From: Planctomycetota bacterium
GTDB taxonomy: Bacteria; Planctomycetota; Planctomycetia; Pirellulales; Pirellulaceae
DNA length: 64,000 nt
NCBI GenBank assembly: GCA_016872725.1
Contig: VGZC01000001.1
Location: forward strand, 1 to 64,000
Direction of reading: 5' to 3'
Position numbers and translations under genes: made by a program. Of the stretch, positions 18,218 through 27,458 are shown in pieces. Below the pieces are notes generated by a model that was not told where the DNA came from, did no database searches, and was given only the letters and a program-made list of their open reading frames with translations. Every line of letters starts with the position of its first letter. The first letter of the stretch is position 1.

Positions 18218-21200
18218 ATGCAACGAATGTGGCAACGAAGGGCCGGCGATGCAAGCCGGATTGTCTCGAAATGCCGCCGTCCGGCGTGGGTGTTCATGCT
18301 CGCCGTCGCGTCGCTCGCCGGTCGCCGATCGGCCTCGGCGTTCGACGACGCGTGGCGGGCGGTCGAGATTCCGAACGCGTGGAAGACGCTGCCCGAGCAA
18401 TTCGCGAAGGAATCGAAGAACGAGGCGTGGTTCCGGTGCCGGTTCGCGGTTCCCGCCGAATGGCTCGATCGCGATTTCCTATTGATGGCGGAAGCCGCCG
18501 ACGATGCGCGGCAATATTACGTGAACGGGCGGTTGGTCGGCGGGACCGGCGCGTTTCCCCCGGCGTTCCGGAGCGGGCTGGGCGGGCCCGAGCGGTTCGC
18601 CATTCCGCGCGACGGGCTCAGCGAGGGGGACGGGAACGTTTTGGCCGTGCGGGTCTTCCTGCGCGAAGCGAGGACGAACTTCAATGTCGCCGCGCCGGTT
18701 GTCGTCGCGCGACCGCAAGCGATCCACCTCAAAGGCGCTTGGCAAATGCGTACCGGCGGCGCGGAGATGGCCCACGTGTTCGATGCGGCTGACGCGCCCC
18801 TGTTCCGCGATGCGATCGGCGCCGACCAGGCGCTCGCCACCTGGAAACGGCTCGAAGGCGATCGCGGTCCTCTGTCGATCGACGAATCGCTCGCCGGATT
18901 TCGGACGCCGGACGATCTCCAGGTGGAACTGGCGGTGGGTGAGCCGCATGTACGGCAGCCGTTGTCGATGAAGTTCGACGCCCGTGGACGGCTTTGGGTG
19001 CTCGAATACCTCCAGTATCCGAGCCCAGCCGGATTGACGACGGTGAGCCGCGACAAGTTCCTGCGCGCCGTCTACGACAAGGTGCCCAAGCCGCCGCCCC
19101 ACCATGACCACGGCGCCGACACGATCTCGATCCATGAGGACACCGACGGCGACGGACGCTACGACGCGCATCGCGTCTTCGTCGACAATTTGAACATGGC
19201 ATCGTCGTTCGCCTTCGACGCGGACGGGCTCTGGGTCCTCAATCCGCCCTACCTCCTTTTCTATCCGGACCACGATCGGGACGATCGCCCCGACGGCGAT
19301 CCCGACGTGCACCTCGAGGGATTCGGGCTCGAGGATTCCCATGCGATCGCGAACAGCCTGCGGTGGGGGAACGACGGCTGGCTCTACGCCGCTCAAGGCA
19401 GCACGGTGACCGGGCACATCCGCCGATACGGATCGAACGACCCGCCCGTCCACTCGATGGGGCAGCTCATTTGGCGCTACCATCCGCCGACACGGCGCTA
19501 CGAGGTGTTCGCGGAAGGCGGCGGAAACACATTCGGAGTGGAAATCGATTCGGCCGGTCGAGTCTTTTCCGGCCACAACGGAGGCGACACGCGCGGATTC
19601 CATTACGTGCAGGGCGGCTATTCCCAAAAAGGGTTCGGCAAACACGGCGAACTCTCGAATCCGCACGCGTACGGCTATTTCCCGCAAATGGCCCATCATT
19701 CGGTTCCGCGGTTCACGCACACGTTCCTGATCTACGAGGGAGGCGCGCTGCCCGAGGCGTATGAGGGGCTCCTGTTCGGCGTGGCGCCCCTGCTCAGCCA
19801 TGTCGTGATGAGCAAGATGGAACCCGACCGATCGTCGTACAAGACGCGCGACGTCGGACTCGCCCTCTCCACCGACGACCCGTGGTTCCGACCGGTAGAC
19901 ATCCAGTCGGGTCCCGACGGAGCGGTCTATGTGGCCGATTTCTACGAGCAGCGGATCGATCACGCGGCCCATTACCAGGGTCGCATCCACCGTGAGAGCG
20001 GTCGGATCTATCGGATTCGAGCGAAATCATCGAGTCCTTCGCGGCCGGAGAACCTCGAACGATTGTCATCGGCCGAGCTGGTCGAACGGCTTGCCGATCC
20101 GAATCGATGGCGGCGCGAAACGGCGGCCCGTCTGGTGCGTGAACGGCGCGATGCGAGCGTCGCGCCGGCGCTGCGCGAGCGGCTCGCCGCGAACCCCAGG
20201 CACGGCGCGCTCGAGTCGCTCTGGTTGCTCCATCAGTTGACCCCCGGCGGGCTCGACGAGCCGACGGTGCTCGCGTCGCTCTCGCATGCCAACCCGCTCG
20301 TCCGGATGTGGACCGTTCGTCTTGCGTGCGACGACGGCGGGATTTCGTCGCGAGTCGCCGAATCGTTGACGGCGCTCGCGGCGTCCGAGCCGGACGTCCA
20401 AGTGCGCGGTCAACTGGCGTCGAGCGCGCGGCGCGTCGGCGCGCAGCACGGGATGGCGGTCGTCGGACAGCTCGCGCGGCGCGACGAGGACGCGGCCGAT
20501 ATCCACGTGCCCTTGCTGATCTGGTGGGCGATCGAGGCGCACGCCGATCGGGACCGCGACGCGGTCCTCGCCCTCTTCGCCGACGAATCGTTTTGGAAGG
20601 CGCGGATCGTCGCCGACACGCTGCTCGAACGGATCATGCGTAGGTACGCGTCGACCGGTGCCCAAAAAGATCTGCTCACCGCCGCGCGCCTCCTGCGGCT
20701 CGCGCCCGACGACGACGCGGCCAAACGGCTCGTCGCCGGTTTCGAGAAGGCGTTCGAGGGTCGGTTGCTCGTCGGGATCCCCGCCGAACTCGCCGACGAA
20801 CTCGCTCGGCGCGGCGGAGGATCGTTGGTCCTGCGCATGCGGCAAGGGGACGCCGACGCCGCCCGCGAAGGGCTCGCCGCCGTCGTCGCCGAGTCGACTT
20901 CGCGTTCGGACCGATTGCTCTATATCCAGGTCTTCGGACAGATCCGCCACGCGCCGGCGGTCCCCGTGTTGTTGGAGATCGTCGAGAAGGCGAAGGAGGT
21001 CGAATCCAAGAACGCGGCGCTCAACGCGCTCCAGCATTTCATGGACGACGCGATCGCCGATCGCATCATCGGGCTGCACGACCAACTGCCCGACGCCGCG
21101 CGCGAACCGGCCCAAACGCTGCTCGCCAGCCGACCCGCTTGGGCCGTCGCGTTTCTCGAGGCCGTTCGAGCGGGCCGGTGCCGAGCGGCGTTGGTCGAGC

Positions 21201-21763
21201 CGTCGATGGTGAAACGCATGCAACTGATCGCCGATCCAAGAGTAGGCGAACTGACGCGCGCGGTCTGGGGTGAGCTTGCCGGATCGAGCACCGAGGAAAT
21301 GCGGGCGTCGATGGAACGATGGGAACGGGTGATCGGCGAGTCGAGCGGCAACCCGTACAACGGCAGAAAGCTCTTCGCGTCCAATTGCGGCAAATGCCAC
21401 ACGCTGTTCCGCATCGGCGGCGAAATAGGACCCGATCTGACTCCCTACCGACGCGACGATCTCAAGGGCCTGCTCGCCAATATCGTGAATCCGAGCCTTG
21501 AAATCCGCGAGGGTTTTGAGAACTATCTGCTCATCACGGCCGATGGCCGGACACTGAACGGGTTCCTTGCCGATCAGGACGCGCAAACGGTGACGCTGCG
21601 CGGAGCCGAAGGCCAATCGACGACGGTCGCGCGCGACGAGATCGAGGACTTGCGAGCGATCCCTCGATCGATCATGCCCGAGGGCGCGCTCGGCGCCTTC
21701 ACCGAACAGGAAGTGCGCGACCTGTTCGCCTACCTGCGCGCGTCGCAGCCGCTGCCCGATTGA
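18218..21763 (+). CDS. PVC-type secreted cytochrome: propeller, HEAT repeats, CxxCH
   Basis: An 1181-residue secreted protein of the planctomycete membrane-bound dehydrogenase family (TIGR02604/TIGR02603 type). Order: signal peptide (WVFMLAVASLAG); a jelly-roll sugar-binding-like domain at about 40-165 (WFRCRFAVPAEWLDRDFLL, YYVNGRLVGG); a beta-propeller dehydrogenase domain at about 230-620 (MKFDARGRLWVLEYLQYP, GDTRGFHYVQGGY); helical HEAT-type repeats to about 1030; and a single c-type heme domain with CGKCH at 1057-1061 and LTPYRRDDLKGLLANIVNP. The domain ends in IMPEGALGAFTEQEVRDLFAYL. It probably oxidises a carbohydrate and passes electrons to the heme. ATG at 18218 has GGGAG 7 bases upstream. 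Confidence 0.9.
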   Translation: MQRMWQRRAGDASRIVSKCRRPAWVFMLAVASLAGRRSASAFDDAWRAVEIPNAWKTLPEQFAKESKNEAWFRCRFAVPAEWLDRDFLLMAEAADDARQYYVNGRLVGGTGAFPPAFRSGLGGPERFAIPRDGLSEGDGNVLAVRVFLREARTNFNVAAPVVVARPQAIHLKGAWQMRTGGAEMAHVFDAADAPLFRDAIGADQALATWKRLEGDRGPLSIDESLAGFRTPDDLQVELAVGEPHVRQPLSMKFDARGRLWVLEYLQYPSPAGLTTVSRDKFLRAVYDKVPKPPPHHDHGADTISIHEDTDGDGRYDAHRVFVDNLNMASSFAFDADGLWVLNPPYLLFYPDHDRDDRPDGDPDVHLEGFGLEDSHAIANSLRWGNDGWLYAAQGSTVTGHIRRYGSNDPPVHSMGQLIWRYHPPTRRYEVFAEGGGNTFGVEIDSAGRVFSGHNGGDTRGFHYVQGGYSQKGFGKHGELSNPHAYGYFPQMAHHSVPRFTHTFLIYEGGALPEAYEGLLFGVAPLLSHVVMSKMEPDRSSYKTRDVGLALSTDDPWFRPVDIQSGPDGAVYVADFYEQRIDHAAHYQGRIHRESGRIYRIRAKSSSPSRPENLERLSSAELVERLADPNRWRRETAARLVRERRDASVAPALRERLAANPRHGALESLWLLHQLTPGGLDEPTVLASLSHANPLVRMWTVRLACDDGGISSRVAESLTALAASEPDVQVRGQLASSARRVGAQHGMAVVGQLARRDEDAADIHVPLLIWWAIEAHADRDRDAVLALFADESFWKARIVADTLLERIMRRYASTGAQKDLLTAARLLRLAPDDDAAKRLVAGFEKAFEGRLLVGIPAELADELARRGGGSLVLRMRQGDADAAREGLAAVVAESTSRSDRLLYIQVFGQIRHAPAVPVLLEIVEKAKEVESKNAALNALQHFMDDAIADRIIGLHDQLPDAAREPAQTLLASRPAWAVAFLEAVRAGRCRAALVEPSMVKRMQLIADPRVGELTRAVWGELAGSSTEEMRASMERWERVIGESSGNPYNGRKLFASNCGKCHTLFRIGGEIGPDLTPYRRDDLKGLLANIVNPSLEIREGFENYLLITADGRTLNGFLADQDAQTVTLRGAEGQSTTVARDEIEDLRAIPRSIMPEGALGAFTEQEVRDLFAYLRASQPLPD

Positions 21764-21891
21764 TGCCCGGAAGGAACCTGCTACCATCCGGGAGCTTGCG
21801 CAGCCACGCTCGCCAGAGCGTGGAGGAGCGATTGCCGGTTCGGCCACCGTCTGGCGACGAGCTGCGGCGAGGAAAGAGGGGTTGCGAGATC

Positions 21892-22902
21892 ATGGCTCTG
21901 CAGGCGGAATCGGCGCATCAAGGCACGTCCAAACCCAAGGTCGCCGTGACGCGCAAGATCCCCGCGGCGGGCCTCGATCGGATCACGGCGTCGTGCGACG
22001 CGTTCGTTTGGCCCGACCCGATGCCTCCTCCCCGCGACGCGCTGCTCCGCGCCGTCGCGGGATGCGAGGGTGTCGTCACGCTCCTCACCGACGCGGTGAA
22101 CGGCGAGTTCTTCGACGCGGCGGGGCCGCAATTGAAGGTGGTGAGCAATTTCGCGGTCGGATTCAACAATATCGATGTCGCCGAGGCGACGCGGCGCGGC
22201 GTGCGGATCGGAAATACGCCCAACGTGCTCACCGACGCGACGGCCGACATGGCGTTCGCGCTCCTGATCGCCGCCGCGCGCCGGATCGTCGAAAGCCGCG
22301 ATTATGTGCTCGCCGGGAAATGGAAAACGTGGGAGCCCGAAGGACACGTCGGCGTCGACCTGTGGGAACGCACGATCGGGATTGTCGGCATGGGCCGGAT
22401 TGGCATGGCCATGGCGCGGCGCTGCCGCGGGGGATGGGGTATGCGGATCCTCTACCACGATCGATTCGCGAATGAGCAGGTCGAGCGGGAGTTGGGCGCG
22501 CGGCGCGTCGAGATGGACGAACTGCTCGGCGAGTCCGACTTCGTGTCGGTGCATACGGACTTGAACGAAACGACGCGGGGCATGTTCAACTCGGGGGCGT
22601 TCGCGAAGATGAAACGGTCCGCCGTCTTCATCAACACGGCGCGGGGACCGCTGCACGTGCACGCCGACCTCCACGCGGCCCTGCGGGACGGAACGATCTT
22701 CGCCGCCGGGCTCGACGTCACCGATCCCGAACCGATCTCCATGAGTGACCCCCTCCTGTCACTGCCGAATTGCGTGATTGCGCCGCATATCGCGAGCGCG
22801 ACCGTATCGAGCCGCAACGGGATGGCCGAAATCGCGGCCGACAATCTGCTGCTCGGCATTCAAGGCCGGTCGCTCCGCTGTCCCGTGAACTTCCAGGCCT
22901 GA
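21892..22902 (+). CDS. D-2-hydroxyacid dehydrogenase (glycerate dehydrogenase-like)
   Basis: A 336-residue NAD-dependent dehydrogenase of the glyoxylate/hydroxypyruvate reductase type. Substrate domain: LLTDAVNGEFFDAAGPQLKVVSNFAVGFNNIDV. Rossmann motif IGIVGMGRIGMAMARR. Catalytic set: Arg in INTARGPLHVH, Glu in DPEPIS, His in CVIAPHIASAT. It would interconvert glycerate or glycolate with hydroxypyruvate or glyoxylate. The ATG at 21892 is chosen over longer frames because AGAGGGG lies upstream and homology begins at KVAVTRKIP. Confidence 0.92.
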   Translation: MALQAESAHQGTSKPKVAVTRKIPAAGLDRITASCDAFVWPDPMPPPRDALLRAVAGCEGVVTLLTDAVNGEFFDAAGPQLKVVSNFAVGFNNIDVAEATRRGVRIGNTPNVLTDATADMAFALLIAAARRIVESRDYVLAGKWKTWEPEGHVGVDLWERTIGIVGMGRIGMAMARRCRGGWGMRILYHDRFANEQVERELGARRVEMDELLGESDFVSVHTDLNETTRGMFNSGAFAKMKRSAVFINTARGPLHVHADLHAALRDGTIFAAGLDVTDPEPISMSDPLLSLPNCVIAPHIASATVSSRNGMAEIAADNLLLGIQGRSLRCPVNFQA

Positions 22903-23052
22903 TCGCCTCCAGGACGCCCCGAGGGACGCGGAGCGTGGGGCCCTGATCGGGGGGCGCGGCATGCGCGCGGATCGGCGCCTCTTGATTCGCGGGCTCCGGC
23001 GGTCCTATACTGGCGCGGGTTGCGGCCGAGGGTTCCGCTCGGGGGTGCGAGC

Positions 23053-23577
23053 ATGATTCGGCGGGTTCGGGCGATTTCGGTTTTCGAGTCGCGGCGCGCG
23101 CGGGAGACGACGCGCGCGGCGGCCGTCACCGTCCTTCTGTTTGGGTTGGCGGCGGGGTGCGGGGACCGCGGCCCGGCGAGGGTACCGGTCTTCCCGGTGC
23201 GCGGGCACGTTCTTCGTCAGGGAAAACCGGCGGTCGGCGCGCTCGTGGTGCTCCATCCCGACGTGCGCGAGGACGATCCGATGTGGGCGAGCGGCTATCC
23301 GCGCGGGGTCGTGCGCGAGGACGGTTCGTTCGCGATCAGCACCTACGACGAAGCGGATGGCGCGCCGGCGTGGCAGTACGCGGTCGTCGTGACATGGCCG
23401 GTCGGCGATGCCGATGAGGAGGGAGGCGAGGAGGGCAGCAATGCGGGGCAGAGCGAAGAGGACGCGGCCTCGCGGAGGAAGAACGCGAGCCCGTTCGAGA
23501 AACCGTTGACCACGCCGGTCAAGTTCAAGGTCGTGGAACAACCGTCCAACGAAATCCCCCGCATCGACCTGCCGTAG
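23053..23577 (+). CDS. Lipoprotein with a carboxypeptidase-regulatory-like fold
   Basis: A 174-residue protein with a twin-arginine-like basic start and lipobox LAAG-Cys36, so it should be lipid-anchored. Residues 45-125 look like the small beta-sandwich common in planctomycete lipoproteins (FPVRGHVLRQGKPAVGALVVLHP, VREDGSFAIST, YAVVVTWP). An acidic spacer (DADEEGGEEGSNAGQSEED) follows, then PLTTPVKFKVVEQPSNEIPRIDL. It is 54 bases upstream of a DUF1559 gene, a pairing often seen in planctomycetes. Confidence 0.85.
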   Translation: MIRRVRAISVFESRRARETTRAAAVTVLLFGLAAGCGDRGPARVPVFPVRGHVLRQGKPAVGALVVLHPDVREDDPMWASGYPRGVVREDGSFAISTYDEADGAPAWQYAVVVTWPVGDADEEGGEEGSNAGQSEEDAASRRKNASPFEKPLTTPVKFKVVEQPSNEIPRIDLP

Positions 23578-23631
23578 GCGTCGGTCACGCCCGCCGATCG
23601 AGGTCGATTCGCGGCAAAGGAGGAGCGATCG

Positions 23632-24597
23632 ATGAAACCGTCCGCAGCCCGAAACACCGTTCGCGGATTCACGCTCGTCGAACTGCTCGTCGTCATCGCC
23701 ATCATCGGCATCCTGGTCGCCCTGCTGTTGCCCGCGGTCCAAGCCGCGCGCGAGGCCGCTCGGCGCACCCAGTGCTCGAACAACATCCGCCAGATCGGAT
23801 TGGCCCTGCATTCGTTCCACGACGCGCGCAAGTTCTTCCCTCCGGGCTCGATCACGACGAGCACGTCGGTGGCCGCCATGGGCACGAAGAACGCGCTCGG
23901 CATCCCCATCGGCGTCGAGCATGGTTGGGCCGTGTTTATCCTGCCGTATGTGGAACAGCAGCCGCTGTACGACCAGTACCGATTCGATCTCGATTGGCGC
24001 GATCCCGGCAATCTGGGTCCGCGCGAGCAGCAGTTGTCGGTGTTCCAGTGTGCTTCGTCGCCTGGAAGAGGCCGATACGACCAGTACACTCCGACCGGTT
24101 TTTCCGCCATCCGCGCGGCACCGTCCGACTACGGCGTCAACAACGGAATCAGCACGGATTTGGGGCCGCTCAACGTGGTCGACGCCGAGTCGATCGCGTC
24201 GCCGCAGGGGGTGATGCGCGTGAACCGCCTGCAATCGTTCGCGGACATCACCGACGGCAGCAGCAATACGATGTGGATCTGCGAGGACGCCGGGCGGCCG
24301 ACCCGGTACGTGACGGGAAGGCGCGTGCTGGGGAGCGGCCGGTACAGCGGAGCCGGTTGGGCCGACGTCGACAACGAGTACATCACCCACGGATATTCAT
24401 ACGACGGCCTGACGTCGATCGGTCCGTGCCCGATCAACTGCACGAACAACAACGAGATCTACGCGTTCCATCCTCAGGGAGCCCAGTGCATGTTCGGGGA
24501 CGCGTCGGTCCGATTCCTGTCGCAGACGACCAGCATCCGGATCGTGGCCCGATTGCTCACCCGGTCCGGCCGCGAGGCCCAGACGACGATTGACTGA
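23632..24597 (+). CDS. DUF1559 prepilin-type protein
   Basis: A 321-residue type II pseudopilin-like protein of the family greatly expanded in planctomycetes. The prepilin cleavage/methylation motif [17 protein letters not shown] lies at about residues 12-28, followed by the H-x-G-type head replaced with [23 protein letters not shown]. The C-terminal [18 protein letters not shown] matches the conserved end of the family. It is presumably cleaved by a prepilin peptidase and assembled at the cell surface. AAAGGAGGAG precedes the ATG. Confidence 0.95.
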   Translation: MKPSAARNTVRGFTLVELLVVIAIIGILVALLLPAVQAAREAARRTQCSNNIRQIGLALHSFHDARKFFPPGSITTSTSVAAMGTKNALGIPIGVEHGWAVFILPYVEQQPLYDQYRFDLDWRDPGNLGPREQQLSVFQCASSPGRGRYDQYTPTGFSAIRAAPSDYGVNNGISTDLGPLNVVDAESIASPQGVMRVNRLQSFADITDGSSNTMWICEDAGRPTRYVTGRRVLGSGRYSGAGWADVDNEYITHGYSYDGLTSIGPCPINCTNNNEIYAFHPQGAQCMFGDASVRFLSQTTSIRIVARLLTRSGREAQTTID

Positions 24598-24704
24598 TCG
24601 CCGATCCCGCGTCGGGATGGCGGTGGGCATTCGCCGCCCGGGTCTTTTTGGGGCCCGAAGCGGCGGACGGAATGGTTCGCCGCTTTCCGGAGGTCTTGGG
24701 TTCC

Positions 24705-25949
24705 GTGCGATTTCTCGTTACGCTCCGCATTGCCGTGCGCGCGCTGCGCAAGAACAAGATGCGCGCCGCGCTCACGATTCTCGGCGTCGTGATCGGGATC
24801 GCGGCCGTCACGACGATGGTTTCGATCGGGCAGAGCGCGAGCCAACTCGTGCAGGGCCAGTTCGAGGCGCTCGGGACCAACGTCATCGTCATCCTGCCGG
24901 GGAGCCGGCGCGGCGCGGGGGGCGTGAGCCAGCGCGGACTCCCCACGCTCACCGCCGGCGATTCGGATGCGATCGCCGAGGAATGCGAGTCGGTGCTCGC
25001 CTCGTCCCCCATCGTCGGTACGGGCGGCCAAGCGATCTACGGCAATTCCAACTGGAGCTCGAAGCAGATCCAAGGCGTCGGCCGCGACTATCTGCTCGTC
25101 CGCAACTGGGGTCTGCGGTCCGGCGGGTTCTTCACGGAACGCGACATCGATTCGGGCAACAAGGTCTGTGTGATCGGGCATACGATCGTCGCCAAGTTGT
25201 TTCAGACGCAGAACCCGATCGACGAGATCATCCGCATCCGGAACATCCCGCTCCGCGTGATCGGCATCCTCGACAAGAAAGGGGCCAACATGGTCGGCGA
25301 GGATCAGGACGACATCATCCTGATCCCCTACACGACGGTCCGGAAGCGGATCGAGGGCACGAGTTTCGAGAACGTGCATGCGATCCTCGTGTCGGCGCGG
25401 TCGGTCACGCAGATGGCGACGGCCCAGTCCGAAATCCAGCTTTTGCTCGCCGACCGTCACAGGATCCAGGCGGGTCAACCGGCCGACTTCCAGGTGCAGA
25501 ACACGACCGAGATCGCCAACGTCCTTCAGATCATCACGGGCACGCTCACCGCCATGCTCGCCGCCATCGCCGGCGTTTCGCTCGTCGTGGGCGGCGTCGG
25601 CATCATGAACATCATGCTCGTCTCGGTAACCGAACGGACGCGGGAGATCGGGATCCGCATGGCGGTCGGCGCCCGGTCGACCGACATCCTGAGGCAGTTC
25701 CTGGTCGAGTCGGTGCTCTTGTCGTGCATCGGCGGAGCGCTCGGCTGCGCGCTGGGAATCGGCGCGTCGACCGGCATCACGGTCCTCATCAATCAGTTCA
25801 CGACGGGTACGAAATGGCCGATCGTGGTCTCGATTCCCGCGGCGGTCATCGCGATTCTCTTTTCGTCGGCGGTCGGCGTCTTCTTCGGATACTACCCCGC
25901 GCGTAAGGCGAGCCGCCTCGATCCGATCGACGCGCTGCGCTACGAGTAG
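24705..25949 (+). CDS. MacB-like ABC transporter permease without adjacent ATPase
   Basis: A 414-residue FtsX/MacB-type permease. N-terminal membrane helix VRALRKNKMRAALTILGVVIGIAAVTTM, an extracytoplasmic domain at about 45-285, and three C-terminal helices (MLAAIAGVSLVVGGVGIMNIM, LLSCIGGALGCALGIG, AAVIAILFSSAVGVFFGYYPA) ending ASRLDPIDALRYE, the family signature. GTG at 24705 is chosen: GGAGG is 11 bases upstream and the protein then begins at the conserved RFLVTLRIAVRAL; an ATG at 24672 is the alternative. No ATPase or HlyD-like partner is next to it, so its ATPase must be elsewhere. Confidence 0.85.
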   Translation: MRFLVTLRIAVRALRKNKMRAALTILGVVIGIAAVTTMVSIGQSASQLVQGQFEALGTNVIVILPGSRRGAGGVSQRGLPTLTAGDSDAIAEECESVLASSPIVGTGGQAIYGNSNWSSKQIQGVGRDYLLVRNWGLRSGGFFTERDIDSGNKVCVIGHTIVAKLFQTQNPIDEIIRIRNIPLRVIGILDKKGANMVGEDQDDIILIPYTTVRKRIEGTSFENVHAILVSARSVTQMATAQSEIQLLLADRHRIQAGQPADFQVQNTTEIANVLQIITGTLTAMLAAIAGVSLVVGGVGIMNIMLVSVTERTREIGIRMAVGARSTDILRQFLVESVLLSCIGGALGCALGIGASTGITVLINQFTTGTKWPIVVSIPAAVIAILFSSAVGVFFGYYPARKASRLDPIDALRYE

Positions 25950-25974
25950 GCGATCGTCGAGGATCGGTCCGCGA

Positions 25975-26325
25975 TCAGGCGGGCTCCGTGTTACGCGACT
26001 CGCCCGCTCCGTCGGCGCGCGGTTCGGCGAAGGCGTCGACGGGCAGGATGAGGATCTTTCCGTCGCCCATGCGGCCCGTGCGCGCCGTCTCGACGATGCG
26101 CCGCACGATCTCATCGACGCGCGCGTCGTCGACCCAGAGGTTGATCTCGACTTTGGGGAGGAATGCGAGCGAGTACTCGCTTTCGCCGTACTCGTCGAGA
26201 TAGTTCTTCTGACGCCCGAATCCCTTGACCTCCCGGACGCTCAACGCTTCCATCGGAGCCCGGTTCAGGCTCTCGAGAACCTTCTCGGCGAGGAACGGCC
26301 GGACGATGGCGACGATCTGCTTCAC
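25975..26325 (-). CDS. P-II family signalling protein
   Basis: A 116-residue PII protein that senses ATP/ADP and 2-oxoglutarate. Core: REVKGFGRQKNYLDEYGESEY with Tyr51 at the usual T-loop uridylylation position, FLPKVEINLWV with Lys58, and B-loop TGRMGDGKILILPV. The T-loop sequence (KNYLDEYGESEYSLAF) differs from that of GlnB/GlnK, suggesting another partner. It starts 11 bases after a [2Fe-2S] ferredoxin gene on the same strand, not beside amtB or glnA. Partner and role are inferred only. Confidence 0.9.
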   Translation of the reverse strand: MKQIVAIVRPFLAEKVLESLNRAPMEALSVREVKGFGRQKNYLDEYGESEYSLAFLPKVEINLWVDDARVDEIVRRIVETARTGRMGDGKILILPVDAFAEPRADGAGESRNTEPA

Positions 26326-26336
26326 GATCGGAAGAT

Positions 26337-26726
26337 CTAACTGAAAAAATTCTCGCCGAACAAGTTGAACTCGGGGCAGCTCTCCACTTCGATGTCGCCG
26401 TTCACCTTGACCATGCAGGCGAGCCGCATCGCGTCCTCATGGCCGATATAGGCCAGGCAGGGCACCGGATCGTGGAACGGCGTCTTGAACTGGAACCACT
26501 CCCGTTTCGTCAGCGGATTGGTGTTTTCCATGCCTTGGGTGATCAGGACGCGGCACGTTCCGCACATGCCTTTTCCGCCGCAATTGACGTACTTATTGAC
26601 CGACTGGCCGATGCCGTTCACTCCGCAATTGAGGTTGATTCCCGCGCCGATCGCTTCCCGGCGGAGGCAAGCGCCCTGGGGGACCTCGATTTCCTTTTTC
26701 TCTTTGACGAATTTGATCATCGGCAT
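26337..26726 (-). CDS. [2Fe-2S] ferredoxin-type protein
   Basis: A 129-residue plant/adrenodoxin-type ferredoxin. Cluster ligands are Cys49, Cys55 and Cys58 in the CGGKGMCGTC motif plus Cys104 in RLACMVKV. Extra cysteines lie at 20, 34, 90 and 117. The insertion NPLTKREWFQFKTPFHDPVPC between the third and fourth ligands is unusual in length. It should carry single electrons. It is the first gene of a pair with the PII protein. The ATG at 26726 has no good ribosome site. Confidence 0.88.
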   Translation of the reverse strand: MPMIKFVKEKKEIEVPQGACLRREAIGAGINLNCGVNGIGQSVNKYVNCGGKGMCGTCRVLITQGMENTNPLTKREWFQFKTPFHDPVPCLAYIGHEDAMRLACMVKVNGDIEVESCPEFNLFGENFFS

Positions 26727-26864
26727 GGCGGCAACCGTGGACCGTCTTGAAGGGCACTGGGGCACCCGGGCGAACGGCACGAAAACCGTTCGAGCCGTTC
26801 GCCGACAAGCGGATCATCGTAGCAAGGGAATGTCCGGAAATCCAGGCGTGGCGCGAGCCGATCC

Positions 26865-27458
26865 TTAGCGTCGATTCGAGTCGTTGCTTTTTTCCGCCTC
26901 GACACCGACGAGACGTCGGAGTCCCGTGACGAGATTCCGAAAACTCCGGGAGCGAGCGTTCTCGGCGTCAAGGCACGGTCCGATCGCTCGGGAGCCTTCG
27001 ACCGGCTGGTACGTTTGGTTCGTCAACTTCCTCAGTTCGTCCTTCGCCGAGCTGAGCCTATCCGGGTCGCGAAACTTCCGTGCGGCCTGCTGACCAGCGA
27101 TTCCGGCGATGCCTAGAGCCTGCTCCACTGCCTTCAAGTCGGCAAGGTAGAATGACTCAAGTTCCTTGCATGCGATCCGAATCAACACGCCACGATGGCC
27201 TGCCTGATTGCAGAGCTTTTCCAGCCTCTGTTTGACGACGCCGCATCGAGGATGGCCATCCTGGTCTCGCAAGACAACAAACAGAGCGTTCGGGTTTCGG
27301 TATCCTCGAAGTCGCCGGACCAATTGGCTTTCCAGGTCCTGTTTGCCCTCGAACGTGATATAGCGAGGCACCACATCGCCGGGAATCAGTTTCGGCAGGA
27401 GGCCGTCCAGTATCGCGGCGGCGGATCGCTCTTCCAGGAAAAACACGAGCTCTCTCAT
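26865..27458 (-). CDS. DUF4276 protein (TOPRIM-like), effector of an ATPase-linked module
   Basis: A 197-residue protein of the DUF4276 type. TOPRIM-like acidic residues are visible: Glu9/Glu10 in FFLEERSAAAIL and Asp65/Asp67 in VVLRDQDGHP, plus the family motif KELESFYLADL at 98-108. TOPRIM domains cut or nick nucleic acid. Its ATG overlaps the stop of the upstream ATPase gene (ATGA at 27455-27458), so the two are coupled. The closest functional analogies are ATPase + TOPRIM pairs such as PARIS and AbiL; a nuclease role is inference. Base composition is less GC-rich than the neighbours. Confidence 0.85.
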   Translation of the reverse strand: MRELVFFLEERSAAAILDGLLPKLIPGDVVPRYITFEGKQDLESQLVRRLRGYRNPNALFVVLRDQDGHPRCGVVKQRLEKLCNQAGHRGVLIRIACKELESFYLADLKAVEQALGIAGIAGQQAARKFRDPDRLSSAKDELRKLTNQTYQPVEGSRAIGPCLDAENARSRSFRNLVTGLRRLVGVEAEKSNDSNRR

